Positions 50,603 to 58,620 of a stretch of 64,000 nucleotides of DNA are shown one piece after another (position 1 is the stretch's first letter; the number at the start of each line of letters is the position of its first letter). Below the pieces are notes generated by a model that was given only the letters and a program-made list of their open reading frames with translations, had not been told where the DNA came from and did not search any database. This DNA comes from Christiangramia sediminis (GTDB lineage: Bacteria > Bacteroidota > Bacteroidia > Flavobacteriales > Flavobacteriaceae). Both the position numbers and the translations under genes were made by a program. Where the stretch lies: contig NZ_JAJBZG010000001.1 in the NCBI RefSeq assembly GCF_020552705.1, positions 310,001-374,000 on the forward strand, given 5' to 3'.

Positions 50603-51352
50603 TTAAAGTTCTTTAATCTTTATATTTCTAAACCATACCGGGTCACCATGATCCTGTAGAGCGATATGTCCTTTTTTAGTGGCTCCAAAACCTTCCCATT
50701 CACTGAATTTGGATTTGCTTACCATTTCTTTCCATTCATCTCCCTGTACCGGGAATTCAACTACTTTGGTTCCATTTAGTTCTACCCAGCCTTTATTTTT
50801 GCTGTAATCTATATGAATCACTTCCTTGTTCCATTCGCCTGCAGGTTTTGTCGCATCCTCGCTTGGCGCAACCATATCATACAAAGCACCGGCAGTGCGA
50901 TTTAGTCCATTTTTAGCATCAGGATGTCTTTCATTGTCCAGCACCTGAATTTCAGGACCTGTTAAGTATGGTTCATCATATTTTTCTTCTTCCTGAACAG
51001 CCCACATAATCCCGCTATTTCCAGCTTCTGATATTTTCCATTCCAGAGATAATTCAAAACTTTCAAATTCATCTTCAGTAATAAGATTCTCTGATCCCGA
51101 TCTTTCTCCTTCAGAAGGTGTGAAAGAAATCGTGCCATTTTCAGCCTTCCACTGGTTGGAAATTGAATCCTTATTAAAAGCTTTCCATCCCTGAAGATCT
51201 TCACCATTAAAAAGCTCCTGCCATTCTGATTCCTGATTTTCCTCTTTAATTTCGGTGTTTTCAGCAACTTTGGTTTCTTCAGCTTCTTTATTTTCATTTT
51301 TACATGCGGTGAAAGCAAGTATTGAACATCCTATTATTAATATTTTTTTCAT
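50603..51352 (-). CDS. DUF1080 (3-keto-disaccharide hydrolase type) lipoprotein
   Basis: 249 residues. Lipoprotein signal with Cys17 in 'CSILAFTACKNENK', an acidic linker, then a complete DUF1080 beta-sandwich: 'EWQELFNGEDLQGWKAFNKD', 'GSENLITEDEFESFELSLEW', 'SEAGNSGIMWAVQEEEKYDE', 'GPEIQVLDNERHPDAKNGLN' and a C-terminal 'HIALQDHGDPVWFRNIKIKE'. Members of this family cleave 3-keto-glycosides after ring oxidation. Surface or periplasmic location follows from the lipid anchor. It is the last gene of a five-gene operon. The exact substrate is not known. Confidence 0.92.
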   Translation of the reverse strand: MKKILIIGCSILAFTACKNENKEAEETKVAENTEIKEENQESEWQELFNGEDLQGWKAFNKDSISNQWKAENGTISFTPSEGERSGSENLITEDEFESFELSLEWKISEAGNSGIMWAVQEEEKYDEPYLTGPEIQVLDNERHPDAKNGLNRTAGALYDMVAPSEDATKPAGEWNKEVIHIDYSKNKGWVELNGTKVVEFPVQGDEWKEMVSKSKFSEWEGFGATKKGHIALQDHGDPVWFRNIKIKEL

Positions 51353-51362
51353 TTTAATTGTT

Positions 51363-52415
51363 TTAAATTCCTAATATTCGTTTTAGTTTATTTTCGTCTA
51401 CTTCAGATCCTGAGAAATCATCAAATCTTTTTTGAGTGGCTTCAATAATATTACTGGCTATAAATGGCGCACCTTCTTTTGCTCCCTGTTCCGGAGATTT
51501 TATGCAACATTCCCATTCTAATACTGCCCAAACATCACAACCATATTCAGTTAGTTTAGAAAATATGGTTTTGAAATCTACCTGTCCGTCGCCGGGATGT
51601 CGATATCTTCCGGCCCGGTCTTTCCAGTCTCCGTAACCACCAAACATTCCTTTTTTTCCGGTGGGATTAAATTCAGCATCCTTTACATGGAACATTTTAA
51701 TAAAATCGTGATAATGGTCTATATACTCAATATAATCAAGCTGCTGAAGCACGAAGTGACTGGGATCGTATAATATATTTACTCTTTTGTGATTATTGGT
51801 GGCATCCAAAAAACGTTCAAAAGTAACCCCGTCATGAAGATCTTCTCCCGGATGTATTTCATAGCAAACGTCTACTCCCTGTTCATCAAATTCATTCAGA
51901 ATAGGCATCCATCGTTTCGCTAATTCGTTAAAGCCCATTTCCAGAAGACCTTCCGGTCTTTGAGGCCAGGGATGAGCAGTGTGCCATAAAAAGGAACCGC
52001 TAAAGGTTCCATGAACATCAATTCCCAGATTTCTACTTGCCTTTGCCGCATATTTTAATTGCTGTATGGCCCAGTTAGTTCGTTTTTCAGGATTGTTTTT
52101 ATATTCATCCGGGGCGAAATTATCAAACATGATATCATAGGCAGGATGTACCGCTACCAGTTGTCCCTGTAGGTGAGAACTTAATTCGGTGATCTCTAAT
52201 CCATAGGATTGAACCTTTCCTTTAAGTTCATCACAATAAGTTTTGCTTTCAGCTGCTTTTTTCAGATCTATAAGTCTCGTTTCCCAGGTTGGGATCTGAA
52301 TTCCTTTATAACCTAAACCTGAAGCCCATTTACATAAACCGTCCAGAGAATTGAAGGGTTCCTTGTCATCCATGAACTGAGCTAAAAAAACAGCTGGTCC
52401 TTTAATAGTCTTCAT
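51363..52415 (-). CDS. Cytoplasmic sugar phosphate isomerase/epimerase-like TIM-barrel protein
   Basis: 350 residues of the AP-endonuclease-2 (xylose isomerase-like TIM barrel) superfamily. No signal peptide. The metal site is plausible: Glu in 'VCYEIHPGEDLHDG', Asp in 'ILYDPSHFVLQQ', His in 'KMFHVKDAEFNPT' and Glu in 'WAVLEWECCIKSP'. Besides epimerases, the superfamily contains keto-sugar lyases and C-glycoside deglycosidases; which of these it does is not shown. It lies ten bases upstream of the DUF1080 gene and 12 bases after the Gfo/Idh gene. Confidence 0.9.
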   Translation of the reverse strand: MKTIKGPAVFLAQFMDDKEPFNSLDGLCKWASGLGYKGIQIPTWETRLIDLKKAAESKTYCDELKGKVQSYGLEITELSSHLQGQLVAVHPAYDIMFDNFAPDEYKNNPEKRTNWAIQQLKYAAKASRNLGIDVHGTFSGSFLWHTAHPWPQRPEGLLEMGFNELAKRWMPILNEFDEQGVDVCYEIHPGEDLHDGVTFERFLDATNNHKRVNILYDPSHFVLQQLDYIEYIDHYHDFIKMFHVKDAEFNPTGKKGMFGGYGDWKDRAGRYRHPGDGQVDFKTIFSKLTEYGCDVWAVLEWECCIKSPEQGAKEGAPFIASNIIEATQKRFDDFSGSEVDENKLKRILGI

Positions 52416-52427
52416 TTTTGTTTTTTT

Positions 52428-53564
52428 TTAATCTTCTAAGTTTATCCAAACATTCCCTTTTTTATGAGAATCGACGGTTTTTTCTATAAAATTCATTCCG
52501 CGTAAGCCATCATTTAATTTAGGATAGGCTCCTTCATGTTTCGACCTATCCTTGATAGCCATGGCTACCCCGTAATAGATATTCCCCATGGAATCGAAAA
52601 TCCCTTCAGGATGTCCGGGTGGAAGTTTAGTTCCTTCCAGAGAAAACTCACTATTATATTCGTGGCCCGGTTTTAAAACCTGAAGTGCCATCCCTTCTTT
52701 TAATAAATAAAGATAATTGGGATTTTCCTGTTCCCATTTTAAACCGCCATTATCCCCGTAAACCTGAACCGTAAAATTATTCTCTTCTCCGGTAGCGATC
52801 TGGCTGGCCCTCAACACTCCTTTGATATTTTCCTGAAATCTAAGCAACACCGTTCCGTCAATATCCATAGGATTATCTTCATAAAGATAATTGAGATCTG
52901 CCAGCACTTTATCAACGTTTAGTCCGGTAACATATTCCGCCATATTGTAGGCATGCGTACCAATATCACCAATACAGCAACTAATACCCGACTTTTCAGG
53001 ATCCAGTCTCCAGGTGTTGGATCTTTTTTCCTTATCGTGGATCAGCGGGTTTATCCAACCCTGATAATATTGCACATCTACCTTCTGGATCTTTCCGATT
53101 TCTCCGTTTGCGATCATGGTTTTCATTTGCCTGATCATAGGATATCCGGTATATGTATAAGTGACCGCAAATATGGTATTGTTTTTTTGCTGAATTTCAT
53201 TCAGAATTTTAGCTTCTTCATAGGTGATGGTCAGCGGTTTTTCGCAAATAACATTGTACCCGTTCTCCAGCAATTGCTTTGCCATGGGAAAATGTAGAAA
53301 GTTGGGGGTAAGTACTGAAACAGCCTGAATTTTTTGATTTTCCGGAAGTTTAGCTTCCTTCGCAATCATGTCATCAAGATCCTTATAAATCCTTGAACTA
53401 TCAAGCTGAAGCTTTTCTCCAAACTTTAAGCTTTTTTCATGCTGTACGTCAAAGACTCCTCCAACAATTTCGAACTGATCGAACATATTCGCGGCTACTC
53501 TGTGCAGAATTCCTATCAATGAATCTTCTCCGCCTCCTAATATTCCGAGTCGTATTTTACTCAT
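52428..53564 (-). CDS. Gfo/Idh/MocA family NAD(P)-dependent oxidoreductase
   Basis: 378 residues. N-terminal Rossmann fold: 'RLGILGGGEDSLIGILHRVA', 'SVLTPNFLHFPMAKQLLENG' and 'VICEKPLTITYEEAKIL' with the family Glu-Lys-Pro motif (about residue 112). The C-terminal domain has 'DIGTHAYNMAEYVTGL' with the conserved Asp and His that act on the substrate. The family oxidises or reduces sugars at a ring hydroxyl with NAD(P), including 3-keto-sugar interconversion. It has no signal peptide and is cytoplasmic. Confidence 0.93.
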   Translation of the reverse strand: MSKIRLGILGGGEDSLIGILHRVAANMFDQFEIVGGVFDVQHEKSLKFGEKLQLDSSRIYKDLDDMIAKEAKLPENQKIQAVSVLTPNFLHFPMAKQLLENGYNVICEKPLTITYEEAKILNEIQQKNNTIFAVTYTYTGYPMIRQMKTMIANGEIGKIQKVDVQYYQGWINPLIHDKEKRSNTWRLDPEKSGISCCIGDIGTHAYNMAEYVTGLNVDKVLADLNYLYEDNPMDIDGTVLLRFQENIKGVLRASQIATGEENNFTVQVYGDNGGLKWEQENPNYLYLLKEGMALQVLKPGHEYNSEFSLEGTKLPPGHPEGIFDSMGNIYYGVAMAIKDRSKHEGAYPKLNDGLRGMNFIEKTVDSHKKGNVWINLED

Positions 53565-53574
53565 AAAGTGTGTT

Positions 53575-54810
53575 TTATATTTCTATATCTTTCTTATCTA
53601 TCTTTTCATTCTTAAAGAATAAAGCAAAAAGTAACATAACTAAAAAGGCAAATGCTGCCGGATAAATCCAGATGGTTTCCCAGTCGTGCATTTTTTCTCC
53701 TGTAAGATAAGCATTCGTGATAAGTCCCGCTACATAAAAACCTATAAGCATCCCAACTCCATAGGTAGCCAGAGTGATTAATCCCTGTGCGGAACTCTTA
53801 TATTTTGATCCTGCTTTAAAATCTGTATAGATCTGTCCTGATACAAAGAAGAAGTCATAGCAGATTCCGTGAAGAGCAATACCTGTTAGGAGCATGAATA
53901 TGAGTTCTCCTGAATCACCATACGCGAAGAGAAGATACCTGATAGTCCATGCGAGCATTCCTGCGATAATGGTTAATTTGAAACCGAACCTTTTAAAGAA
54001 AAAGGGCAACAATAACATAAATAATACTTCAGAAGCCTGGCCGATGGTCATTAAGCCTGTAGGATTATCAACTCCAATTTCCGAAAGGAATGGATTCGTA
54101 TTCTGATAATAAAAAGCCAGAGGGATACAGATCAATACTGAAGCTACAAAGAACATTAAGAAGTTACGGTCTTTTAATAATCCCAGAGCATCAAGTCCAA
54201 GAGTTTCTACGATACTTACTTTTTTTGACCTGTCTGCCGTTGGTGGTGTTTTAGGAAGGGTGAAACTGAAAAGTCCTAGAAATGCGGAAGCTATACTCAC
54301 CATAAGGAAGGTATATTTTAGCAACCCATCCTGACGTCCCTCTGCAGCATCCCAACTTAACCAGCTAATTACAAGACCAGCGACAATCCAGCCAACGGTT
54401 CCAAAAACCCTGATAAAAGAGAATTCTTTCGCCGGATCTTTCATTTGATTAAAACTAACTGAATTCACCAGGGCCAGCGTAGGCATATAAGCGATCATAT
54501 AACCCAGAACTAATGGGTAAAATTCTATAAAATCTGTGCTTTGATACATCAGATATAATAGAACGGCTCCCACCAAATGTAAAATACCAAGAATTCTTTC
54601 AGCATTGAAAAACCTGTCGGCAATTAGTCCAATTATAAAGGGGGCTATAATAGCTCCCCATGATTGGGTTGAAAAAGCTGTGGAAATTTGAACGTCTGTT
54701 GCTTCCAGATTGTATCCAAGATAAGTTCCAAGTGTTACAAACCAGCCTCCCCAAATGAAGAATTCCAGAAACATCATTAGGGAAAGTTGAAATCGTATAA
54801 GTTTATTCAT
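53575..54810 (-). CDS. MFS sugar/nucleoside transporter (NupG-like)
   Basis: 411 residues with 12 membrane segments. It belongs to the nucleoside:H+ symporter-like MFS group ('FQLSLMMFLEFFIWGGWFVT', 'LGTYLGYNLEATDVQISTAF', 'GAIIAPFIIGLIADRFFNAE'). In Bacteroidota this subgroup is regularly found in sugar catabolic clusters beside Gfo/Idh and TIM-barrel genes, so a monosaccharide or keto-sugar is a likelier substrate than a nucleoside; this is inferred from context. It lies ten bases after the Gfo/Idh gene and 20 bases from the secreted isomerase gene. Confidence 0.9.
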   Translation of the reverse strand: MNKLIRFQLSLMMFLEFFIWGGWFVTLGTYLGYNLEATDVQISTAFSTQSWGAIIAPFIIGLIADRFFNAERILGILHLVGAVLLYLMYQSTDFIEFYPLVLGYMIAYMPTLALVNSVSFNQMKDPAKEFSFIRVFGTVGWIVAGLVISWLSWDAAEGRQDGLLKYTFLMVSIASAFLGLFSFTLPKTPPTADRSKKVSIVETLGLDALGLLKDRNFLMFFVASVLICIPLAFYYQNTNPFLSEIGVDNPTGLMTIGQASEVLFMLLLPFFFKRFGFKLTIIAGMLAWTIRYLLFAYGDSGELIFMLLTGIALHGICYDFFFVSGQIYTDFKAGSKYKSSAQGLITLATYGVGMLIGFYVAGLITNAYLTGEKMHDWETIWIYPAAFAFLVMLLFALFFKNEKIDKKDIEI

Positions 54811-54830
54811 AATCTAAAAGGTTGGTGGTT

Positions 54831-55829
54831 TTAAAGTTCACTGCCGGCTTTAATTAATAAATCTTTTGTGGCCATAATGCCTTTTTCTGCAGAAATATCG
54901 CTTCCTTCAAATTCAACTCCTATATAACCTGAGTATCCGGCATCCTTTATTATCTGAAGCATTTTTTTATAATCAATAAGATCTTCATTCCCTTTTTCAT
55001 CAAAAGTGTAAGACTTAGCACTAACAGCTTTTGCGTAAGACATCAGTTTTTCAACTCCTTCATATCTTGGAAATTCTTCAACGCATTTCGCATTCCATCT
55101 TTCTCCCCCTTCACGTTTTAGACAGAAATTTCCAAAATCGGGAAGAGTACCGCAATTCTCCATATTAACTTCCTTCATCACTTCTACAAGGAGATCGGCA
55201 TTTGAAGATAAATACCCATGATTTTCTACCAGGACATTAATTCCTTTTGTTTGGCCATATTCTGAAAGCTTTTTTAAGGCATCCACAGAATTGTTTTTCC
55301 ATTCTTCAGCATTATCACTTCCGAATAAATTTACACGTATAGAGTGACAACCAAGGTACTGGGCAGCATCTATCCATTTTTTATGATTTTCTACAGATTT
55401 ATTTCTTTCTACGGAATCATTTATGGCAAGATCGCCTTCGCCATCTATCATTAATAATAAATTTTTAACCCCATATTTTTCGCTTCTGGCTTTAAGAGTG
55501 TCCAGAACTTCTTTCATCTTCGCTTCGGGATTTTCAGCATTTTTGATTGGGCCAGCGTAAAAACCTGTAACGTATTCTATACCTTCAAAACCCATTTCGC
55601 TTGCTTTTTGAGCAAAATCCATAGGATCCAGTTCCTTATTCTCAATTTGTGTGTGTAAAGACCATTGTGCAAGAGATAATTTGAAAAATAACGAATCCGA
55701 AGCTGGTTCTGGATTTTCTTCCTGGGCTATATCAGATTCATTTTTTTTAGTCTCCTTACAGGAGACCAGAGATAAAGAAAACGTAGTTAAAACCAGGATT
55801 AATAATAGTTGAAAGGATTTTAATTTCAT
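54831..55829 (-). CDS. Lipoprotein of the sugar isomerase/epimerase (xylose isomerase-like TIM barrel) family
   Basis: 332 residues. Lipoprotein signal with Cys24 in 'FSLSLVSCKETKK', an acidic linker to residue 45, then an AP-endonuclease-2 barrel: 'LAQWSLHTQIENKELDPMDF', 'EMGFEGIEYVTGFYAG', 'GVKNLLLMIDGEGDL', 'VLVENHGYLSSNADLLVEVM', 'GTLPDFGNFCL' and 'GYIGVEFEGSDISAEKG'. An extracytoplasmic enzyme of this family would act on a sugar after it crosses the outer membrane. It is the first gene of the minus-strand operon and faces the GMC gene. Confidence 0.9.
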   Translation of the reverse strand: MKLKSFQLLLILVLTTFSLSLVSCKETKKNESDIAQEENPEPASDSLFFKLSLAQWSLHTQIENKELDPMDFAQKASEMGFEGIEYVTGFYAGPIKNAENPEAKMKEVLDTLKARSEKYGVKNLLLMIDGEGDLAINDSVERNKSVENHKKWIDAAQYLGCHSIRVNLFGSDNAEEWKNNSVDALKKLSEYGQTKGINVLVENHGYLSSNADLLVEVMKEVNMENCGTLPDFGNFCLKREGGERWNAKCVEEFPRYEGVEKLMSYAKAVSAKSYTFDEKGNEDLIDYKKMLQIIKDAGYSGYIGVEFEGSDISAEKGIMATKDLLIKAGSEL

Positions 55830-55928
55830 AGTTATGGGATTGAATAGTATGTCTTTGATTTAGTTAAGAAAAATGAAAAATAAATGTAGGCTTTTTTTTA
55901 AAGATGTAAAATAATCCCTTTAAATTTA

Positions 55929-55936
55929 TATATTTG
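55929..55936 (+). promoter_or_regulatory. -7 element of the GMC oxidoreductase gene
   Basis: TATATTTG (TAnnTTTG), 42 bp before the GTG start at 55978, in the 148-bp divergent region between the two arms of the locus. Confidence 0.55.
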
Positions 55937-55977
55937 AAAGACTTCGAGCTTAATTTTTATCAATAAAATAATCAATT

Positions 55978-57681
55978 GTGAGTAACTATTACGAAAATGA
56001 CAATTATGACGCCATAGTTGTTGGAACAGGCATCAGCGGCGGATGGGCTGCTAAGGAGCTTTGCGAAAAAGGATTTAAAACTCTGGTTTTAGAAAGAGGA
56101 AGAATGGTGGAGCATGTTAAAGATTATCCAACCATGAATGACGATCCCTGGGACTATAAATTTAAAGGACAGGTTCCTCGGGAAGAAAAGAAACGCCAGC
56201 TTAAGCAAGCAAGAACAGGGTATACGGTAGCTGAACCTAGCAAACATTGGTTTGTAGATGATATTAAACATCCCTATAACGAAGTAAAGAGATTTGACTG
56301 GATGCGTGGTTACCACGTTGGTGGTAGATCTATCATGTGGGGAAGACATAGCTACAGATTGAGCGATATGGATTTTGAAGCCAATAAAAAAGATGGTCAT
56401 GGTGTAGACTGGCCTATTAGATACAAAGATATCGCACCCTGGTATGATAAGGTTGAATCTTATATAGGTGTATGTGGTGAAAAGTTGGGGCTAAGTCAGT
56501 TGCCTGATGGGCAGTTCCTTCCGCCCATGGATCTTAATTGCGTGGAAGATTATTTTAGGGAAAGTATTGCCGAGAATTTTGATGGTCGGGTAATGACCTC
56601 AGGAAGGGTAGCTCATATAACCGGAGATAAAAAGTTTGAAGGTCGGTCTAAATGTCAATTTAGAAACCGATGTATTAGAGGTTGTCCTTATGGAGCATAT
56701 TTTAGCAGTAACTCTTCTACCTTACCTGCAGCCGAAAGGACCGGAAATATGACCTTAAGACCTAATTCAGTAGTAAGCCAGGTTGTATATGATCCTGAAA
56801 CTAAAAAAGCTTCCGGAGTTAAGGTTATTGATGCTAATACAAAGGAAACTATGGAGTTTAAGGCCAATGTGATCTTTCTTTGTGCTTCTGCAGTTGCTTC
56901 AACAAGTATTTTAATGCAATCTAAATCTGATAGATTTCCTGACGGAATGGGTAATGATTCGGGTGAGCTGGGACATAATGTTATGGATCATCACTTCAAG
57001 GCAGGTGCTTCAGGAAAGTATGACGGATTTGAAGATTCTTATTATAAAGGTAGAAAACCTAATGGTATCTATTTGCCAAGATTCAGGAATTTGAATGATA
57101 ATGATAAAAACCTCGGATTTCTGAGAGGTTATGGGTATCAGGGGGGTGCAAGTAGAGGTGACTGGTCTAGTAGCATAGCTGAGGCAGCTTATGGAGAAGA
57201 TCTTAAAAAAGCGATCACACAACCAGGAGGATGGACCATGGGACTTATGGGCTTTGGAGAAACCCTGCCATATCATGAAAATAAAATGACTCTGGATTAT
57301 AATAAACTGGATGAATGGGATCTACCTACAATAACTTTTGACGCAGAGTTTAAAGAAAATGAACTCAAAATGAGGGAAGATATGGTCTCCCAGGCAGTAG
57401 AAATGTTAGATAAAGCAGGTTTTAAAGATGTGAATGGGTACGATGATATTGGAGCACCTGGATTAGGAATTCATGAAATGGGGATGGCTAGAATGGGTCG
57501 TGATCCAAAAACATCTGTATTAAATGGGAATAATCAGGTTCACGGAGTTCCTAATGTATATGTGACAGATGGAGCTTTTATGACCTCTGCAGGGTGCCAG
57601 AATCCATCTTTAACGTATATGGCAATGACCGCCAGAGCGGCAGATCATGCTTCAAAGAATTTCAAAAAGTCTAATGCTTAA
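55978..57681 (+). CDS. GMC family FAD oxidoreductase with putative 3Fe-4S site
   Basis: 567 residues from GTG 55978; no ATG lies before the FAD motif. FAD-binding 'DAIVVGTGISGGWAAKELCE' (11-30) begins the protein, without its own signal peptide. 'CQFRNRCIRGC' gives Cys226, Cys232 and Cys236, the C-x5-C-x3-C pattern of the 3Fe-4S cluster in FAD-dependent glucose dehydrogenases (such as that of Burkholderia). The active-site His is in 'GLGIHEMGMARMGRDP' and Asn in 'SAGCQNPSLTYMAMT' (C-terminal GMC motif). It is expected to oxidise a sugar or glycoside; the small subunit follows 11 bases later. Confidence 0.93.
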   Translation: MSNYYENDNYDAIVVGTGISGGWAAKELCEKGFKTLVLERGRMVEHVKDYPTMNDDPWDYKFKGQVPREEKKRQLKQARTGYTVAEPSKHWFVDDIKHPYNEVKRFDWMRGYHVGGRSIMWGRHSYRLSDMDFEANKKDGHGVDWPIRYKDIAPWYDKVESYIGVCGEKLGLSQLPDGQFLPPMDLNCVEDYFRESIAENFDGRVMTSGRVAHITGDKKFEGRSKCQFRNRCIRGCPYGAYFSSNSSTLPAAERTGNMTLRPNSVVSQVVYDPETKKASGVKVIDANTKETMEFKANVIFLCASAVASTSILMQSKSDRFPDGMGNDSGELGHNVMDHHFKAGASGKYDGFEDSYYKGRKPNGIYLPRFRNLNDNDKNLGFLRGYGYQGGASRGDWSSSIAEAAYGEDLKKAITQPGGWTMGLMGFGETLPYHENKMTLDYNKLDEWDLPTITFDAEFKENELKMREDMVSQAVEMLDKAGFKDVNGYDDIGAPGLGIHEMGMARMGRDPKTSVLNGNNQVHGVPNVYVTDGAFMTSAGCQNPSLTYMAMTARAADHASKNFKKSNA

Positions 57682-57692
57682 ATAATAGAATC

Positions 57693-58337
57693 ATGAAAAG
57701 GAGACAAGCCTTAAAAAATATAGGACTAGGAGCAGGGATTTTTATTGTAGGTCCTTCAACGTTAAGCTTATTGCAAAGTTGTAAGAACGAGCCTGAATAT
57801 GACTGGCAACCTACCTTTCTATCGGCATCTCACGGTTTTGCACTTCAGAGAATACTGGATATAATATTACCAGCTACAGATACTCCGGGAGCATCAGATC
57901 TTAATATAGCCCAATTCATAGATTCTTATATGGATCAGGTGGCAGATGAGGAAAGACGAAATCGATTTGAACGATCGGCAGGATCTTTTTCAAAAGCCTT
58001 TAAAGCTGAATATGATAAGGAGCAGGGGGAAGGAAAAGACGAAGAATTTGAGAATTTGATCAAGAAATATCTGAAAGCTACACCTGCAGAAAAAAAGGAG
58101 TATGCTAAAAGAAATACGGAAACCCAGGATGCTCAAAAACAGCAATCAGACATGGAAATTGATCCTGATGCAGGAGCATATGCTTATTTAACCACGGTTA
58201 GAGAAATGGGGATCTGGGCCTGGAAGAATAGTGAAGAGATCGGGGAGAATGTATTATGGTACGATCCAGTTCCAGGTGAATATATTCCTTGTGGCCCTGT
58301 TTCAGAATTAGGGAATGGTAAAGCAATGTCCCTCTAG
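57693..58337 (+). CDS. Gluconate 2-dehydrogenase subunit 3 family protein, Tat-exported
   Basis: 214 residues. The N-terminus 'MKRRQALKNIGLGAGIFIVG' with Arg-Arg and a hydrophobic stretch, ending 'LSLLQSC' (Cys30), is a Tat signal that also fits a lipobox. The remainder is the gluconate_2-dh3 domain: 'LQRILDIILPATDTPGASDL', 'FIDSYMDQVADEERRNRFER' and a C-terminal 'WYDPVPGEYIPCG'. In this enzyme class the small subunit carries the export signal and takes the folded GMC subunit through the Tat pore. It follows the GMC gene directly. Confidence 0.93.
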   Translation: MKRRQALKNIGLGAGIFIVGPSTLSLLQSCKNEPEYDWQPTFLSASHGFALQRILDIILPATDTPGASDLNIAQFIDSYMDQVADEERRNRFERSAGSFSKAFKAEYDKEQGEGKDEEFENLIKKYLKATPAEKKEYAKRNTETQDAQKQQSDMEIDPDAGAYAYLTTVREMGIWAWKNSEEIGENVLWYDPVPGEYIPCGPVSELGNGKAMSL

Positions 58338-58393
58338 ATTGCGATTTTAATAAGTTTTTCTTTACTTATTAACAATTGTGAGTAAAATTTTAT

Positions 58394-58450
58394 TTTTTAT
58401 TGAATTTATAATAATTAGGTGATAATTAATTAATTTTTATCGAATTTATA
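58394..58450. repeat. 17-bp direct repeat upstream of susC
   Basis: tttttattgaatttata (58394-58410) and tttttatcgaatttata (58434-58450) differ at one base and start exactly 40 bp apart. They lie in the AT-rich 283-bp gap 58338-58620, about 170-225 bp before the susC start; the remainder of the gap holds no gene. Operator function is a guess. Confidence 0.55.
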
Positions 58451-58577
58451 GCGTATTTCGATTATTGCTAATAATTCTATGTTTTTTTTGTGTAAATTTT
58501 ACATATAAATACTTCTAAAAATTTATTTCATAAAACCTAATTGTTTTATTAACAAATATTTGCATAATTTTATCCTA

Positions 58578-58597
58578 ATTCAGATATTTTTCTGAAT
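58578..58597. promoter_or_regulatory. Palindrome in the susC leader
   Basis: attcaga (58578-58584) and tctgaat (58591-58597) form a 7-bp inverted repeat with a 6-nt loop ending 23 bp before the susC ATG. Confidence 0.4.
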
Positions 58598-58620
58598 CAT
58601 TCCAACTAAAACTTTAATTT

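Noticed and set aside
52953-53297. Plus-strand open frame of 114 codons inside the Gfo/Idh gene
   Set aside because: It is antisense to conserved Rossmann-fold sequence, with odd amino-acid composition and no promoter.
58338-58620. AT-rich gap considered as a replication origin or mobile-element scar
   Set aside because: No DnaA-box cluster, no dnaA or parAB nearby and no terminal repeats. The inverted repeat taataagt/acttatta at 58348-58371 is AT-only and is not a convincing terminator.
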